From contig JAFLYY010000002.1 in assembly GCA_029785825.1 (NCBI GenBank), positions 1 to 64,000 of the forward strand: a stretch of 64,000 bases of DNA, in the 5' to 3' direction. Position 1 is the stretch's first letter. Each line of letters begins with the position of its first letter. A model generated the notes under the pieces. It searched no databases. It was not told where the DNA came from and was given only the letters and a program-made list of their open reading frames with translations. The DNA is from Nitrososphaerota archaeon. Lineage in GTDB: Archaea; Thermoproteota; Nitrososphaeria; Nitrososphaerales; Gagatemarchaeaceae. Shown here piece after piece: positions 25,660 to 34,252 of this stretch. The translations under genes and the position numbers were made by a program.

Positions 25660-27441
25660 ATGATTCTGTTAGAAAACTTCCTGATCGCATTCGTCCTCAC
25701 GGCGATACCACTTTTTGCCGTGTTCGGACGGGTATCAAAGTCAGCACTCACAACCGCCCTTGAGGCGCTAATCTTTTCATTCATCGAAGTCGTCGTCTTC
25801 GTTCTACTCCAACTGCCAACACTTCAACAGCTGTTCGCTGTAGCTATGATGGACCTGATTTTCATAGTCTTTTTGAGGCACACCACCTACCACGACCACT
25901 ACCACTACGATTCACTATCAAACAGCAACAAAAAGAAGGGGTTCAAGGCCACCCAAGGTAAAATCGACGCTTTGGTAATCATCACCCTTCTTGCCATAAC
26001 CATCGTATTCCCAATAACCATATGGACTGTACAAGCAACAGCATCCAATGCCACATATCTGCAGAACCAGGTAACTACACTGCCCGGCACGGCACTTTTT
26101 GCCAATGAAACATTGCCGATCGGAGCAGTACCACTGGTAACTGTTGACTATGCGCGCCAAATCGCCCAGTCTCACATGTCAAGGGATTTCGGTGGATCTG
26201 CCCAGATCGTTGACCACGAGCAAATAGTCTACGATCATGCCCCATACTGGGTGTTCACCATAGCCAGCACTAACACTTTCTCTCAGAACTTTGAGAAGGG
26301 GTTCATACTGGTCAACGCGGTGAACGGCAGTTACATAGAGGTCCAGCAGCAAACGGCTATCGGGCCTGGTCTTTGCGGCGTCTGCTTCTCAAGTATAGGC
26401 GTTCAGACCTGGCTACGCAATACGAACGTAGGAATAGGCAACTGGTACCCACAACCGGTATCAGGTGGCAAAATCCTCTATGTCGAGACCCTAGACCAGC
26501 CTGGAATATGGGGCGCGACAACTTTCGCAGGGGGGATCGTGTACAACCCTGACGGTAGCGTCAACACCACATACAGCTCTGTATCCAACGCCCCGTCATA
26601 CGTGAATCAGCCATGGGACCGGCAATTGCTTGTCTCTATCGCTGGGCAATGGGCTTCTGCAAGGACCACTAGTGGCGAAAGCTGGTGTTCTTGGGGGTGC
26701 TTTTTTGGGCAGGCATCAACCTACCGACTACAGCTCGCAACTGATGGGAACTACTCATACGAGCTTATCCCATATCACAACGGGACAGCCGTCATGCTGT
26801 TCTTCTCGCCCGCCAATTCCCAGCGGTCGCTCTCTGGCGTCATGGTAGCCAGCGGCAGCAACATCACCTACTACAATCTTTCATCATTCAATTACATCAG
26901 TCCATCATACGCACAGTCACAGGTCCACAGTGAGATATGCCAAACAACAGTATGCTCGCTGCATGCGACCCAGCCAATCCTCTATCCTGTTAACGGCCAA
27001 TTCGTGTACATCACGCCAGTGTACTACCAAGATCCGTCCACTGGAAACTACGTCTTCGACGGAGTTGGTGTAACTGGTGCTGCACAGAATGGCGCAACAG
27101 TCTACGTCCATGGAACAGACCCCACAACTACCAGAGACGCGGCACTATCACAATACTTCAACGGGATCATTACTAACACCACAACTATCACAACTACCAT
27201 CAACGGGACGGTTCAGGCAACATCTTCATACATCCAGAACGGCAACTCGGTCATAGCCCTCAAGGTGAATGGCACGTGGTACACTGCCTCACCACCCTCA
27301 GGACCTACGACCACTACCACTGGTAGCAATTCGACCAACCTCAGCTTTGATGACTGGTACACAATCCAGAACATCCAGGTCGGCCAGCAAGTGACGCTGA
27401 CCGTCAGAGGCACGGCGATAGTCGCCATTAAGGCATCATAG
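25660..27441 (+). CDS. Large membrane-anchored surface protein
   Basis: The 593-residue product (609 if ATG 25612 is used) begins with four membrane segments within the first 125 residues. A cytoplasmic His/Tyr-rich loop (HTTYHDHYHYDSLSN) lies before the last of these. About 450 residues then face outside, rich in Thr, Ser, Tyr and Asn with many N-x-S/T sites, and with a Thr-rich stretch near the end. Cys pairs (CGVC, CSWGC) suggest disulphides. It could be an S-layer-linked protein, an adhesin or a virion or pilus component. No family is recognised. A terminator follows. Confidence 0.65.
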   Translation: MILLENFLIAFVLTAIPLFAVFGRVSKSALTTALEALIFSFIEVVVFVLLQLPTLQQLFAVAMMDLIFIVFLRHTTYHDHYHYDSLSNSNKKKGFKATQGKIDALVIITLLAITIVFPITIWTVQATASNATYLQNQVTTLPGTALFANETLPIGAVPLVTVDYARQIAQSHMSRDFGGSAQIVDHEQIVYDHAPYWVFTIASTNTFSQNFEKGFILVNAVNGSYIEVQQQTAIGPGLCGVCFSSIGVQTWLRNTNVGIGNWYPQPVSGGKILYVETLDQPGIWGATTFAGGIVYNPDGSVNTTYSSVSNAPSYVNQPWDRQLLVSIAGQWASARTTSGESWCSWGCFFGQASTYRLQLATDGNYSYELIPYHNGTAVMLFFSPANSQRSLSGVMVASGSNITYYNLSSFNYISPSYAQSQVHSEICQTTVCSLHATQPILYPVNGQFVYITPVYYQDPSTGNYVFDGVGVTGAAQNGATVYVHGTDPTTTRDAALSQYFNGIITNTTTITTTINGTVQATSSYIQNGNSVIALKVNGTWYTASPPSGPTTTTTGSNSTNLSFDDWYTIQNIQVGQQVTLTVRGTAIVAIKAS

Positions 27442-27468
27442 GGGCGCTTAGCGCTCCTCCCGTTTTTT
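27440..27468 (+). terminator. Hairpin plus T-run terminator
   Basis: AGGGGCGC pairs with GCGCTCCT (one mismatch) around TTA, and six T follow at 27463-27468. It overlaps the stop codon of the surface-protein gene. Confidence 0.65.
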
Positions 27469-27702
27469 GACCAAGGCACCGGTTCCATACCAGCTTCACC
27501 CGAAAGGGGCGACTTGGCGCGCTGGTGTGAGAACAAAAGTCGTCCTACCTGAGAAGCATGGAGAGACCCATGTCTGCTTGCGTTAAATTGGCCGAGCCCC
27601 CTATAGGGCAACTTGACCACAAAGACACGCAGGCCGGCATCTCTTCAAGGCTTCCAGAGCGGCGCAACACGACGGCTGAACACATGGAGGTGAAATCAGC
27701 CT
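27469..27702 (+). other. Gene-free structured stretch with an IS-like leftover frame
   Basis: This 234-nt stretch has CCAGC/GCTGG enclosing CCC-GAAA-GGG near 27489-27525. It also has a copy of the DNA around the start of the gene at 14212 (GACTTGGCGCGCTGGTGTGA), followed by an early stop. It may be a smaller member of the structured RNA set or a decayed gene start. Confidence 0.35.
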
Positions 27703-28098
27703 ATGAACCCATCTCAACATGAAGCAATCGAGACGACTGTAACTCTCATGCTTGCGAGAGACATGACAGGAAGCGAGTTAGTAAGCGTCTTCAAGAAGGC
27801 CGTAAAATCACTCGGTCTCAACTACATAGAACACGTGATAAGCCAGACTCGCGTAGCAGGTGATGGAAGCTTCACAAACGTGGAAGCACATGCAAAGTCT
27901 GGATCAAAAATTCTCGCGCTTAGAAACTCCAGCTCACCGTATATAGCACCACTCAATGGAAACACCACATACAAGACTGTGAACCTGAAGTATTTCAACT
28001 ATGGGTGCTTCGTATCCCATGGGCAAATCACACAAACCCAATTCGACACCATAGCAAACACCTTGCTAGACGCTAGCCTGGCCGGCGCCATTTCTTGA
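27703..28098 (+). CDS. Unknown protein, paralogue of the 32294 gene (131 aa)
   Basis: The product shares its plan and several matches with the 132-residue protein at 32294. Both have a first helix around 'LxxVFKKAVKSLGLNYIEHV', a central 'SGSKILAL'/'SGSRVISV' strand and an aromatic-Gly-x-F-(V/L)-x-HG segment (YGCFVSHG / WGSFLPHG) before a last helix. No known family is recognised. The two flank a gene group, so they may bracket a functional unit. ATG 27703 follows GGAGGTGA. Confidence 0.55.
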   Translation: MNPSQHEAIETTVTLMLARDMTGSELVSVFKKAVKSLGLNYIEHVISQTRVAGDGSFTNVEAHAKSGSKILALRNSSSPYIAPLNGNTTYKTVNLKYFNYGCFVSHGQITQTQFDTIANTLLDASLAGAIS

Positions 28099-28280
28099 AC
28101 ACATACGAGCGTTCAAGGCTGGCCAGTTTCCTGTACATCGAAGCAATCATAGCTAGTAGTATAGGGGTTGTGCTCCTCATAATGGCGCCATCGCTTGTGG
28201 CTTGGGTCATTACTATGAGTAGTGCAGCCGCACTAACTGTAGCCATGGGTGTTGCTCCTTCCGATTCGCCATCAAGCTAG
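28095..28280 (+). CDS. Small two-helix membrane protein (61 aa)
   Basis: The TTG start overlaps the previous stop. Two hydrophobic segments (FLYIEAIIASSIGVVLLIMA and VAWVITMSSAAALTVAMGVA) make it a small integral membrane protein. Not recognised. Confidence 0.55.
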   Translation: MNTYERSRLASFLYIEAIIASSIGVVLLIMAPSLVAWVITMSSAAALTVAMGVAPSDSPSS

Positions 28281-28860
28281 AACTGTCCAGGAAACACAAG
28301 AAGTGATAGAACTGAAATCAATGGACATGGTGTACGAGCGCTTTCACAAGTGCAAAACTCAAAAGACACAACTAAAGGAAATCTCCACTCAGATCAGGCA
28401 GATGTTGACATTGGACCTTCCGCCTCTTGAGCAGCGGCTCGCAACAAGGCTGTTAGCAAAGCTTGAAACAGCAATTGAACAGCCAATTGACATAATGACC
28501 ACGGGATACCCGCCTCTCACAGTGAAACTGCGACCCAGCGCTGTGGAAGATGGGTGCTTCGTAACAGCCATACCAATCTATAACTTCATATCGCTAGCGA
28601 AGCGCGGTATAATCAGCAGTATGAAGTACAACACAGAAGAGCATGAGACGGCCAGACTCGCTTTCTATGATGCTACACTTCCACCAGACTCGGTAGACAA
28701 ATCACTGCTGTTCGCTGCAGCTCCTGAAAACGATGAGCCATATGTGACTCTCGCAACGATACCTCAGAGGGCAATCAACATCCTGAGGGAGAGAGACACA
28801 GACTTCCCATTCGGAAGCTTATTGGTATCCGATGACAATGCCCCATCAACTGTGACCTAG
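28249..28860 (+). CDS. Unknown protein (203 aa)
   Basis: The product has a charged helical N-terminal half (YERFHKCKTQKTQLKEISTQ) and an alpha/beta second half. The frame opens at ATG 28249, overlapping the membrane-protein gene by 32 nt. ATG 28321 is an equally likely start. No motif is recognised. Confidence 0.5.
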   Translation: MLLLPIRHQARTVQETQEVIELKSMDMVYERFHKCKTQKTQLKEISTQIRQMLTLDLPPLEQRLATRLLAKLETAIEQPIDIMTTGYPPLTVKLRPSAVEDGCFVTAIPIYNFISLAKRGIISSMKYNTEEHETARLAFYDATLPPDSVDKSLLFAAAPENDEPYVTLATIPQRAINILRERDTDFPFGSLLVSDDNAPSTVT

Positions 28861-28940
28861 ATGAAAGAACACACAGTTACAACCGATAACGCAGACTTCG
28901 AAATAGCAAAGCAGCTAGCAGCTGTCTGAATCAATTGGGT

Positions 28941-28962
28941 AGGGCCAAACCGCCCTCTTTTT
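28941..28962 (+). terminator. Hairpin plus T-run terminator
   Basis: AGGGC pairs with GCCCT around CAAACC, followed by CTTTTT. A 22-codon frame (28861-28929) lies between it and the previous gene and is too short to call. Confidence 0.55.
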
Positions 28963-28989
28963 ACCCCAAGCCAGCTCTCAATTGGAAGC

Positions 28990-29415
28990 GTGTGCGCAGT
29001 AACCCTGCGCCCCTGTACCCAGGCTCTGCCACCAAAAACCGGCAGAACTGAGCTGGAGGTAAGCACCATCGAGGTGCTCAACGAATTGGAACATACCCAA
29101 TATACCGCCACTCTGGTGTCTAATGACACTGGAGCACGCATCTCCCTCGCAGACATTCTGGACGACATTTCTTCAGTCCAGACGTCGCAGCGAGTTGAGA
29201 CGACCGTCAGCATGTCAAGCAAATCACCTTGGCAAGCCACGAAGAAAACTCCGTTTGAACAAGCACTGACAGAGCTCGAACAGACTGCACTCGAAGCATC
29301 GATCCAGGCTAGAAAAGCGCTTACCCCTCAGGAGGAGTATGCGGCTTGGATGAATCCCATGTCGAGTGAGGAATCTCGATTCCTGGCTCTGATCCACGGC
29401 ACAAGGAGCGACTAA
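28990..29415 (+). CDS. Unknown protein (141 aa)
   Basis: A GTG start opens this frame just after the terminator. The C-terminal half is helical (FEQALTELEQTALEASIQAR). No motif is recognised. It lies 3 nt before the next gene, so the two share an mRNA. Confidence 0.5.
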   Translation: MCAVTLRPCTQALPPKTGRTELEVSTIEVLNELEHTQYTATLVSNDTGARISLADILDDISSVQTSQRVETTVSMSSKSPWQATKKTPFEQALTELEQTALEASIQARKALTPQEEYAAWMNPMSSEESRFLALIHGTRSD

Positions 29416-29418
29416 GCA

Positions 29419-30264
29419 TTGCCAGAACAAGTCAGCACGGCAACAGTAGCAAAGGCAGTAACTGGCATCATCATAGGTGTTGGCTCTGCCCTAAATCCGG
29501 CGAAAATCCCAATCGTTTCCCTCCTGGGAAGCACAACCGTCGAGATCGCTGGTATTGCCCTTGCAGCTGGCAGTGCTACATATGCGATAGAGAAAACTCT
29601 CAAGCACGAGTTTGCCAATCAGGCAGATAGTGTAGCATCACAGGGAAGCCTCTTCCAAACCATCAAGGACCACAATGAGACCGCGATCTCCAAGAAAGGA
29701 GCCGCGCTCTACACTCTGTTCAAGGCGGACGCAGACAAAGTGGTCACCAAGATGGTAGACGACTTCAAGGAGATCACCGCCATTCGTGCCGGTGAGGCCC
29801 AGGATGCACTACTTTCATCAGCAAGGCACCTGCTTGCCGACGCCGGAATGGCACCTCCAACAATCATCGCCGCTCAGCCCGCGCAGCGCACTGAACAGAC
29901 GTCACGACTAGTAGCAGCACCAGAGGACGATCTGGTCGCAATACTCGCCGATGCCGCCGAATCAAAGCCTCTGGGTGAACTCCCCGCATCTTGGGGAAGA
30001 TTGGTCGAAACATGCGGCCTAGTACATAATCCCATACTGAATGCGGCCGCGTTCAAGCACCTTACCGTCAAGGTAGCCAAGCCAGTTACCCCATCGCAGA
30101 AGGTAGCGCAAACAAAGGTAGCGCCAACCAGTGCTGGAAGTGGACAGGTCCAAAAACTACCACAACCGCCTCAGGCAGCAGAAGCAGGCACCCCCAACAG
30201 CTCAACACCACAAATCGATATGGACATACCTACTGCTGATCTATCAGCAGCTACCCAGGCATAG
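29419..30264 (+). CDS. Unknown protein with hydrophobic N-terminus (281 aa)
   Basis: The first 55 residues are Gly/Ala/Ile-rich and hydrophobic (AVTGIIIGVGSALNPAKIPI, then IAGIALAAGSATYAIE), likely one or two membrane segments. A helical domain follows, then a Pro/Gln/Thr-rich tail. It could be a membrane-anchored structural protein. TTG start at 29419. Not recognised. Confidence 0.5.
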   Translation: MPEQVSTATVAKAVTGIIIGVGSALNPAKIPIVSLLGSTTVEIAGIALAAGSATYAIEKTLKHEFANQADSVASQGSLFQTIKDHNETAISKKGAALYTLFKADADKVVTKMVDDFKEITAIRAGEAQDALLSSARHLLADAGMAPPTIIAAQPAQRTEQTSRLVAAPEDDLVAILADAAESKPLGELPASWGRLVETCGLVHNPILNAAAFKHLTVKVAKPVTPSQKVAQTKVAPTSAGSGQVQKLPQPPQAAEAGTPNSSTPQIDMDIPTADLSAATQA

Positions 30265-30279
30265 GTGCAAGTGATCTAC

Positions 30280-32259
30280 ATGAACATAAAACTATCGCCA
30301 GAGCTAGCAGCTGTATCAGCTAACGCAGAACGCCAGGAACGCAAGTGGCACGAGGCTGAACGCGCACAACGCCAAACCGAGCGCATCCAGACGCCGTCGC
30401 CAGTCAAGGTAGATGGTGAATATGATGTCACCATAACCAAGACTAGTAACCGCGGCGATGGCATCGCACTGGTCGAAGGCCTCATAGTCTTCGTCCCCGG
30501 TGCCGAACAGGGGTGGCAGGGCAAGGTCAAGGTAACCAGGGTCTTTGAGAGGGCAGCCACTGCTACAAAGGTGGTCGTACGTGCTCCAATGCCCGAGAAG
30601 GGAGAAGAGTACGACATCACCATCACCGGTAGCGGCAGAGACGAGTCTGGTATCACCAGAATAAATGGCGTCGTCACCTTCGTCAAGGGCGCGCCTGAAG
30701 GCTGGCAAGGCAAGGTGCGGGTCACAGGTATCGGCAAGAGCGGACGTGTGATCTTTGCCGAAAGAACCGACATGCCATCTCCGCCCAGGCAGAGGACGCG
30801 GGTATCTTACGGCCTTCTAGGTGAAGAGGGCACGAAGAAGAAGCGCGACGCCAGCAGAGAGAAGACCAGGGCATACAAGACAAAACGCATCCACGAGAGG
30901 CCTGCAAGACTTCTCAACCAGTCACTCGTTCTTGACAATCAGTTCTGTGCGGTCTGCAAGGCACAAACTGTTGCTATGAAAGATGTGAATGGTAACATAG
31001 TCACCACCCAGGAAGAGCTGGCGGCAGCAAGAGAACTGGGACCAGTCATGAGGGTGAAGATCGCCCACGAGGGATCTCACTCTCCACTACTCAGCTTCCC
31101 GGTGCCCCCGGCTCCTAAGCCAGCTAGCACGACCAAAACATCAAAACTACCCAAGCCTCAGGTACAGGTCAAGAAGACGAAACCGTACAAGCAACCCAAC
31201 CCCAGCTTCAGTATCACCGAACCATCATTCGCTGTCCGCGGAGGTTACTTCAACACCCAGGAGAACAAGATTAGCGATGTACCACCTCGCTTCGTCCCAT
31301 ACGGTGACAACGCGGTCCTCACCACCATCGCCAACAGACCAGGCTCCACAATAGCAGACATTGTAGCAGCCACTGACCTTTCAGTTGCCGAAGTGAAGCA
31401 GGAACTCACAAGTCTTGGCTACAAGCTAGACATCACACGCAAGGGAAGGCACTTTGTCCGTGGCCAGAACGACATCCGGGCCAAGGTCGTCACCGCCCTT
31501 CCTGCCAAACCAGTAACACCGCAAAGGCCGTTGACTGAAGAACTCCAGAATGTCGCCACCTTCAAGGTGGGTAAGCACGTCCTCAGCGACGAGGCATATA
31601 CGATATTCATGGATTCTGTAGTCAACAAGAACGCCCTTGCACAATTTGTCAACCAAGACGCAGAGTCCAAGAAACATACCCTAGCAGACCTTGGGTTCAT
31701 ATCATTCGCCGAAGCATACGGCGCCACCAACGAAATACACCTAACACCAATAGTAACCAATGGGTCCAGAGGCTCACTGTATTACTACCCTGTCGGCGGT
31801 AATACACACTCCAAGTGCTTCCTGAAGAGCACCAAGAAATGCTTCCACCTCAGGATCATCACCACCAACGGCAGACTCCCACAGACCAAACACGCCATGA
31901 TCGACGACTACGGCTTCTACAAGCAAGCCTACGTACCTGTCGATGGAGGCGACACCATCCACTACATCGACGGCGAGTTCCGTAACGGAAAGCCCACCAT
32001 CACTTCCTACAACGCATTCGTTTTCACTGACTTCAGAGACGGCAAGCTCATAGCTACCAGGGACACCGAAAGCAACCCAGCCAGGGTCATCGACAACCTT
32101 GTCAAGCTAGGAGCCGCACAGGGTATGCTGACCCCATACGCCCCCATGAAGGGACACTACTACGCAGCCATATGGCAGCCAATGAACAGGGTCGAACAAG
32201 CCCAGACAGTAGTCGCGGGAAGCCCACAAGCTTCCCCCGGCTCCACCGGGCGCAACTAG
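30280..32259 (+). CDS. Protein with two TRAM domains and a winged helix
   Basis: The product is about 659 residues long (664 from GTG 30265). It has two tandem TRAM-type beta-barrels near residues 37-92 and 105-160, both with the pattern 'Y(D)(V/I)TI...G(D/S)GI....G.(I/V).FV.GA..GWQGKV.V'. TRAM domains bind RNA in tRNA-modifying enzymes and in archaeal cold-response proteins. A Cys pair (CAVC) follows, then a winged helix near 350-400 (IADIVAATDLSVAEVKQELT) and a 240-residue unrecognised C-terminal domain. It is a strong candidate to bind the structured RNAs around it. Confidence 0.65.
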   Translation: MNIKLSPELAAVSANAERQERKWHEAERAQRQTERIQTPSPVKVDGEYDVTITKTSNRGDGIALVEGLIVFVPGAEQGWQGKVKVTRVFERAATATKVVVRAPMPEKGEEYDITITGSGRDESGITRINGVVTFVKGAPEGWQGKVRVTGIGKSGRVIFAERTDMPSPPRQRTRVSYGLLGEEGTKKKRDASREKTRAYKTKRIHERPARLLNQSLVLDNQFCAVCKAQTVAMKDVNGNIVTTQEELAAARELGPVMRVKIAHEGSHSPLLSFPVPPAPKPASTTKTSKLPKPQVQVKKTKPYKQPNPSFSITEPSFAVRGGYFNTQENKISDVPPRFVPYGDNAVLTTIANRPGSTIADIVAATDLSVAEVKQELTSLGYKLDITRKGRHFVRGQNDIRAKVVTALPAKPVTPQRPLTEELQNVATFKVGKHVLSDEAYTIFMDSVVNKNALAQFVNQDAESKKHTLADLGFISFAEAYGATNEIHLTPIVTNGSRGSLYYYPVGGNTHSKCFLKSTKKCFHLRIITTNGRLPQTKHAMIDDYGFYKQAYVPVDGGDTIHYIDGEFRNGKPTITSYNAFVFTDFRDGKLIATRDTESNPARVIDNLVKLGAAQGMLTPYAPMKGHYYAAIWQPMNRVEQAQTVVAGSPQASPGSTGRN

Positions 32260-32293
32260 GCTGGCTTATAGGAAACCAAGGAGATACGAGAAC

Positions 32294-32692
32294 ATGCCAG
32301 AACCACTTACAGTGCAACTCGCAAGACCGCTGAAAGGAGAACAGATCCTGCAGATCCTGAAGGCTGCTGCAGGCAGCTACGGCGCCAAGTACACCGAGTA
32401 TGTCACAGGCAGAACAATAATACTCGGACGCGGTCAGACCAGGGAAGTATTGGCTGGAATCAAGTCAGGGTCACGGGTCATATCAGTCTACTCTGAGAGG
32501 TATACCGGTCAAAGTGACCAGGACCTTTCGATCAACTCCGGCAGACTGTACAGCTCGATAGTGCTCGAGTTCAACGAATGGGGATCCTTCTTACCCCATG
32601 GCAAACTCAGAGCCTCTGACACCCAGGTCTTTGCGAAGAGCCTTATGGATGAGAGCCTAAGGCCTGCTACTCCTACCAGCTCTGAGTGGTAA
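32294..32692 (+). CDS. Unknown protein, paralogue of the 27703 gene (132 aa)
   Basis: It shares its length, order of secondary-structure elements and the FNEWGSFLPHGKL / FNYGCFVSHGQI block with the gene at 27703. ATG 32294 follows AAGGAGATACGA, a good ribosome site. It lies just before structured region C1. Function unknown. Confidence 0.55.
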   Translation: MPEPLTVQLARPLKGEQILQILKAAAGSYGAKYTEYVTGRTIILGRGQTREVLAGIKSGSRVISVYSERYTGQSDQDLSINSGRLYSSIVLEFNEWGSFLPHGKLRASDTQVFAKSLMDESLRPATPTSSEW

Positions 32693-33118
32693 GAGCATTT
32701 GCCAGAAACAACAGTACCACCTGGCAGCTCTAACCCTTTCTCTATTTTGTCCCGAACGCCATCACCTCCGGTCCCTGTCATGGGCTCAGGTTCGGGACGC
32801 TGAATCGACCATCATGTGCCCACCAGGCACAAGTCGATCAGCCCAGGCCGTATCCGCGCCCTACCTGGCCAACATGCCGGGGTGGACTACGCGGCGGCAA
32901 CTCCTGGGGTCAACGGCGCTCCAGCCCAAGCGGCTAGGAAGCCGGCTAACGATGGCCAAAAGGGATCCTACCGTCCACGGTAAACACCTCCAACCGTGCA
33001 ACCACCGATCTTCGCAAGGGAGGAGAACAGAACGGCTTTCCAAAAGGAAGGTGACAGAGGGCACTCCAAGGTGGGATACTCGGGGTCTAACCCCGACGGT
33101 AGGAACACCCTTTTTTCG
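32693..33118 (+). ncRNA. Structured noncoding RNA candidate C1 with terminator
   Basis: Helices are unusually strong here: GAGC+TGCCAG with CTGGCA+GCTC (32693-32730), GTCCCGAAC/GTTCGGGAC (9 bp, 32749-32757 with 32790-32798), and TCGAC+TGTGCC with GGCACA+GTCGA (32805-32837). A perfect 10-bp long-range stem joins 32966-32975 to 33095-33104. It is followed within 7 nt by TTTTTT (33111-33116), as if the long arm ended the transcript. No gene is supported inside. Confidence 0.55.
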
Positions 33119-33190
33119 ACGTAACTCTTTCTGGTCTCCCAAGTTACGTCGAAAATAGTTTGCCGTCCAAGTCGACAAACGTCGTAGTCC

Positions 33191-33200
33191 TTTATATATT
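33191..33200 (+). promoter_or_regulatory. TATA box for structured RNA C2
   Basis: TTTATATATT sits in a gene-free stretch just after the T-run that ends C1. It predicts a transcript start near 33217-33222, at the head of region C2. Confidence 0.55.
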
Positions 33201-33217
33201 AGCAAGGGCTCGACATC

Positions 33218-33735
33218 TGTCAATTCGACAAAAAACACACTCAAGAGTGTTAGAGTGTTCTGTATCTCGTGGTCCAAAATCACGGGATTTTTGCTGTCTG
33301 CCCTTTGTGGCTTGACAGCCAACTATTGGTGATCAAAAATGAGTATTCTCTCACCACATTTCGGCCCGAGATCCGTTGAAAAGCCGTGCAAGTCGGCTAG
33401 ACCATGCAAATGGGCATGGTTGATGGGGTAATCAAGCCCCTCGAAATTGGCGAAACCGCCATCTCCACGCGGAGATGGTTTGCAGGCACGTGCCTGCTCG
33501 CCAATCCGGAAGTATTCGATCTCTCAAGTTAATCTCGGGAGATTGGGGCCGCCCCTGTGGGGGCGGTTCCGTTTGCTGGTTCAGGCTGGCTTGTATGGTT
33601 GTGGACAACCTTGGCAGTTGATCTATCGAGACTATTGGTGTTTTGCCTCGGCTTATGCGACCGTTTTCTTTCGCATACCTGCTGTATTGCGAGCCTGTCG
33701 CCATGCATCTGTATGGGATGTACCAGGTTCGGTCT
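33218..33735 (+). ncRNA. Structured noncoding RNA candidate C2
   Basis: A three-way junction is closed by ATTGGCG/CGCCAAT (33446-33452 with 33499-33505). It contains two 8-bp hairpins, CCATCTCC/GGAGATGG (33459-33478) and GCAGGCAC/GTGCCTGC (33482-33497). Around it are AGCCG/CGGCT (33382-33398), ACCATGC/GCATGGT (33401-33420), GGGG/CCCC (33424-33440) and CCGCCCC/GGGGCGG (33549-33566). With a TATA box upstream and no supported gene, this is the best single ncRNA candidate. The 3' end may be near 33575 or extend to 33735. Confidence 0.6.
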
Positions 33736-33736
33736 G

Positions 33737-33744
33737 TTTTAAGG
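33737..33744 (+). promoter_or_regulatory. TATA-like box starting the long plus-strand run
   Basis: TTTTAAGG lies 27 nt before ATG 33764, so the first gene of the dense 33.7-64 kb run is probably translated from a leaderless mRNA. Confidence 0.5.
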
Positions 33745-33763
33745 GCAAAAGGCGAGAGTGAAT

Positions 33764-34126
33764 ATGAAGAGCGATCAAAAAGGAGGGTGGAACGAGTTTA
33801 CGGTCAGGGTTGTTCCTGGTCGGGTGCATTTGGATAGCATCTACTTCGGGAATCTCTTGATTGAGGCTCTTGGTGCGGCGAGAGACGAAGGGTTGGGGAT
33901 CGGCGGGTTCGAGATCGTGCGGGTTGAGGATTTCAAGTTTACTGCTAGGCTCCTTTCAAGTGGTACCAAATCTGCAGAAATGGTATTGAGGGGTACTCTT
34001 GAAGCGCTTCGCGATAGTGGGCATGGTCTTGAGAGCTTTGAGATTGATGGGTTGGCATTGTCTGCTGGCGAAGCCAATGTGGAACAGCCCAATGATCCGC
34101 GTGATTCCTGGTCTGACTTAAAGTGA
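33764..34126 (+). CDS. Unknown protein (120 aa)
   Basis: Start ATG 33764 is chosen from the TATA-box distance; GTG 33758 is the alternative. The product seems to hold two related halves, each a beta-alpha unit ending in 'FEIVRVEDF' and 'FEIDGLAL'. No family is recognised. Confidence 0.55.
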   Translation: MKSDQKGGWNEFTVRVVPGRVHLDSIYFGNLLIEALGAARDEGLGIGGFEIVRVEDFKFTARLLSSGTKSAEMVLRGTLEALRDSGHGLESFEIDGLALSAGEANVEQPNDPRDSWSDLK

Positions 34127-34131
34127 GAAAC

Positions 34132-34248
34132 ATGGATGATATACCATATGAGCGCAAGCAGGGTTACGCTGGATTCCGAGGTAATACTGGAGTTGAGGCT
34201 GGCGGTGCAGTGCTGACTTTCGTAATGCTAAGGATTGGGAGGAGATAG
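34132..34248 (+). CDS. Possible small protein (38 aa)
   Basis: ATG 34132 follows GTGAGAAAC 5 nt after the preceding stop and fills an otherwise empty gap. The product (RKQGYAGFRGNTGVEAGGAV) is Gly-rich with no motif. Weak support. Confidence 0.3.
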   Translation: MDDIPYERKQGYAGFRGNTGVEAGGAVLTFVMLRIGRR

Positions 34249-34252
34249 TAAA

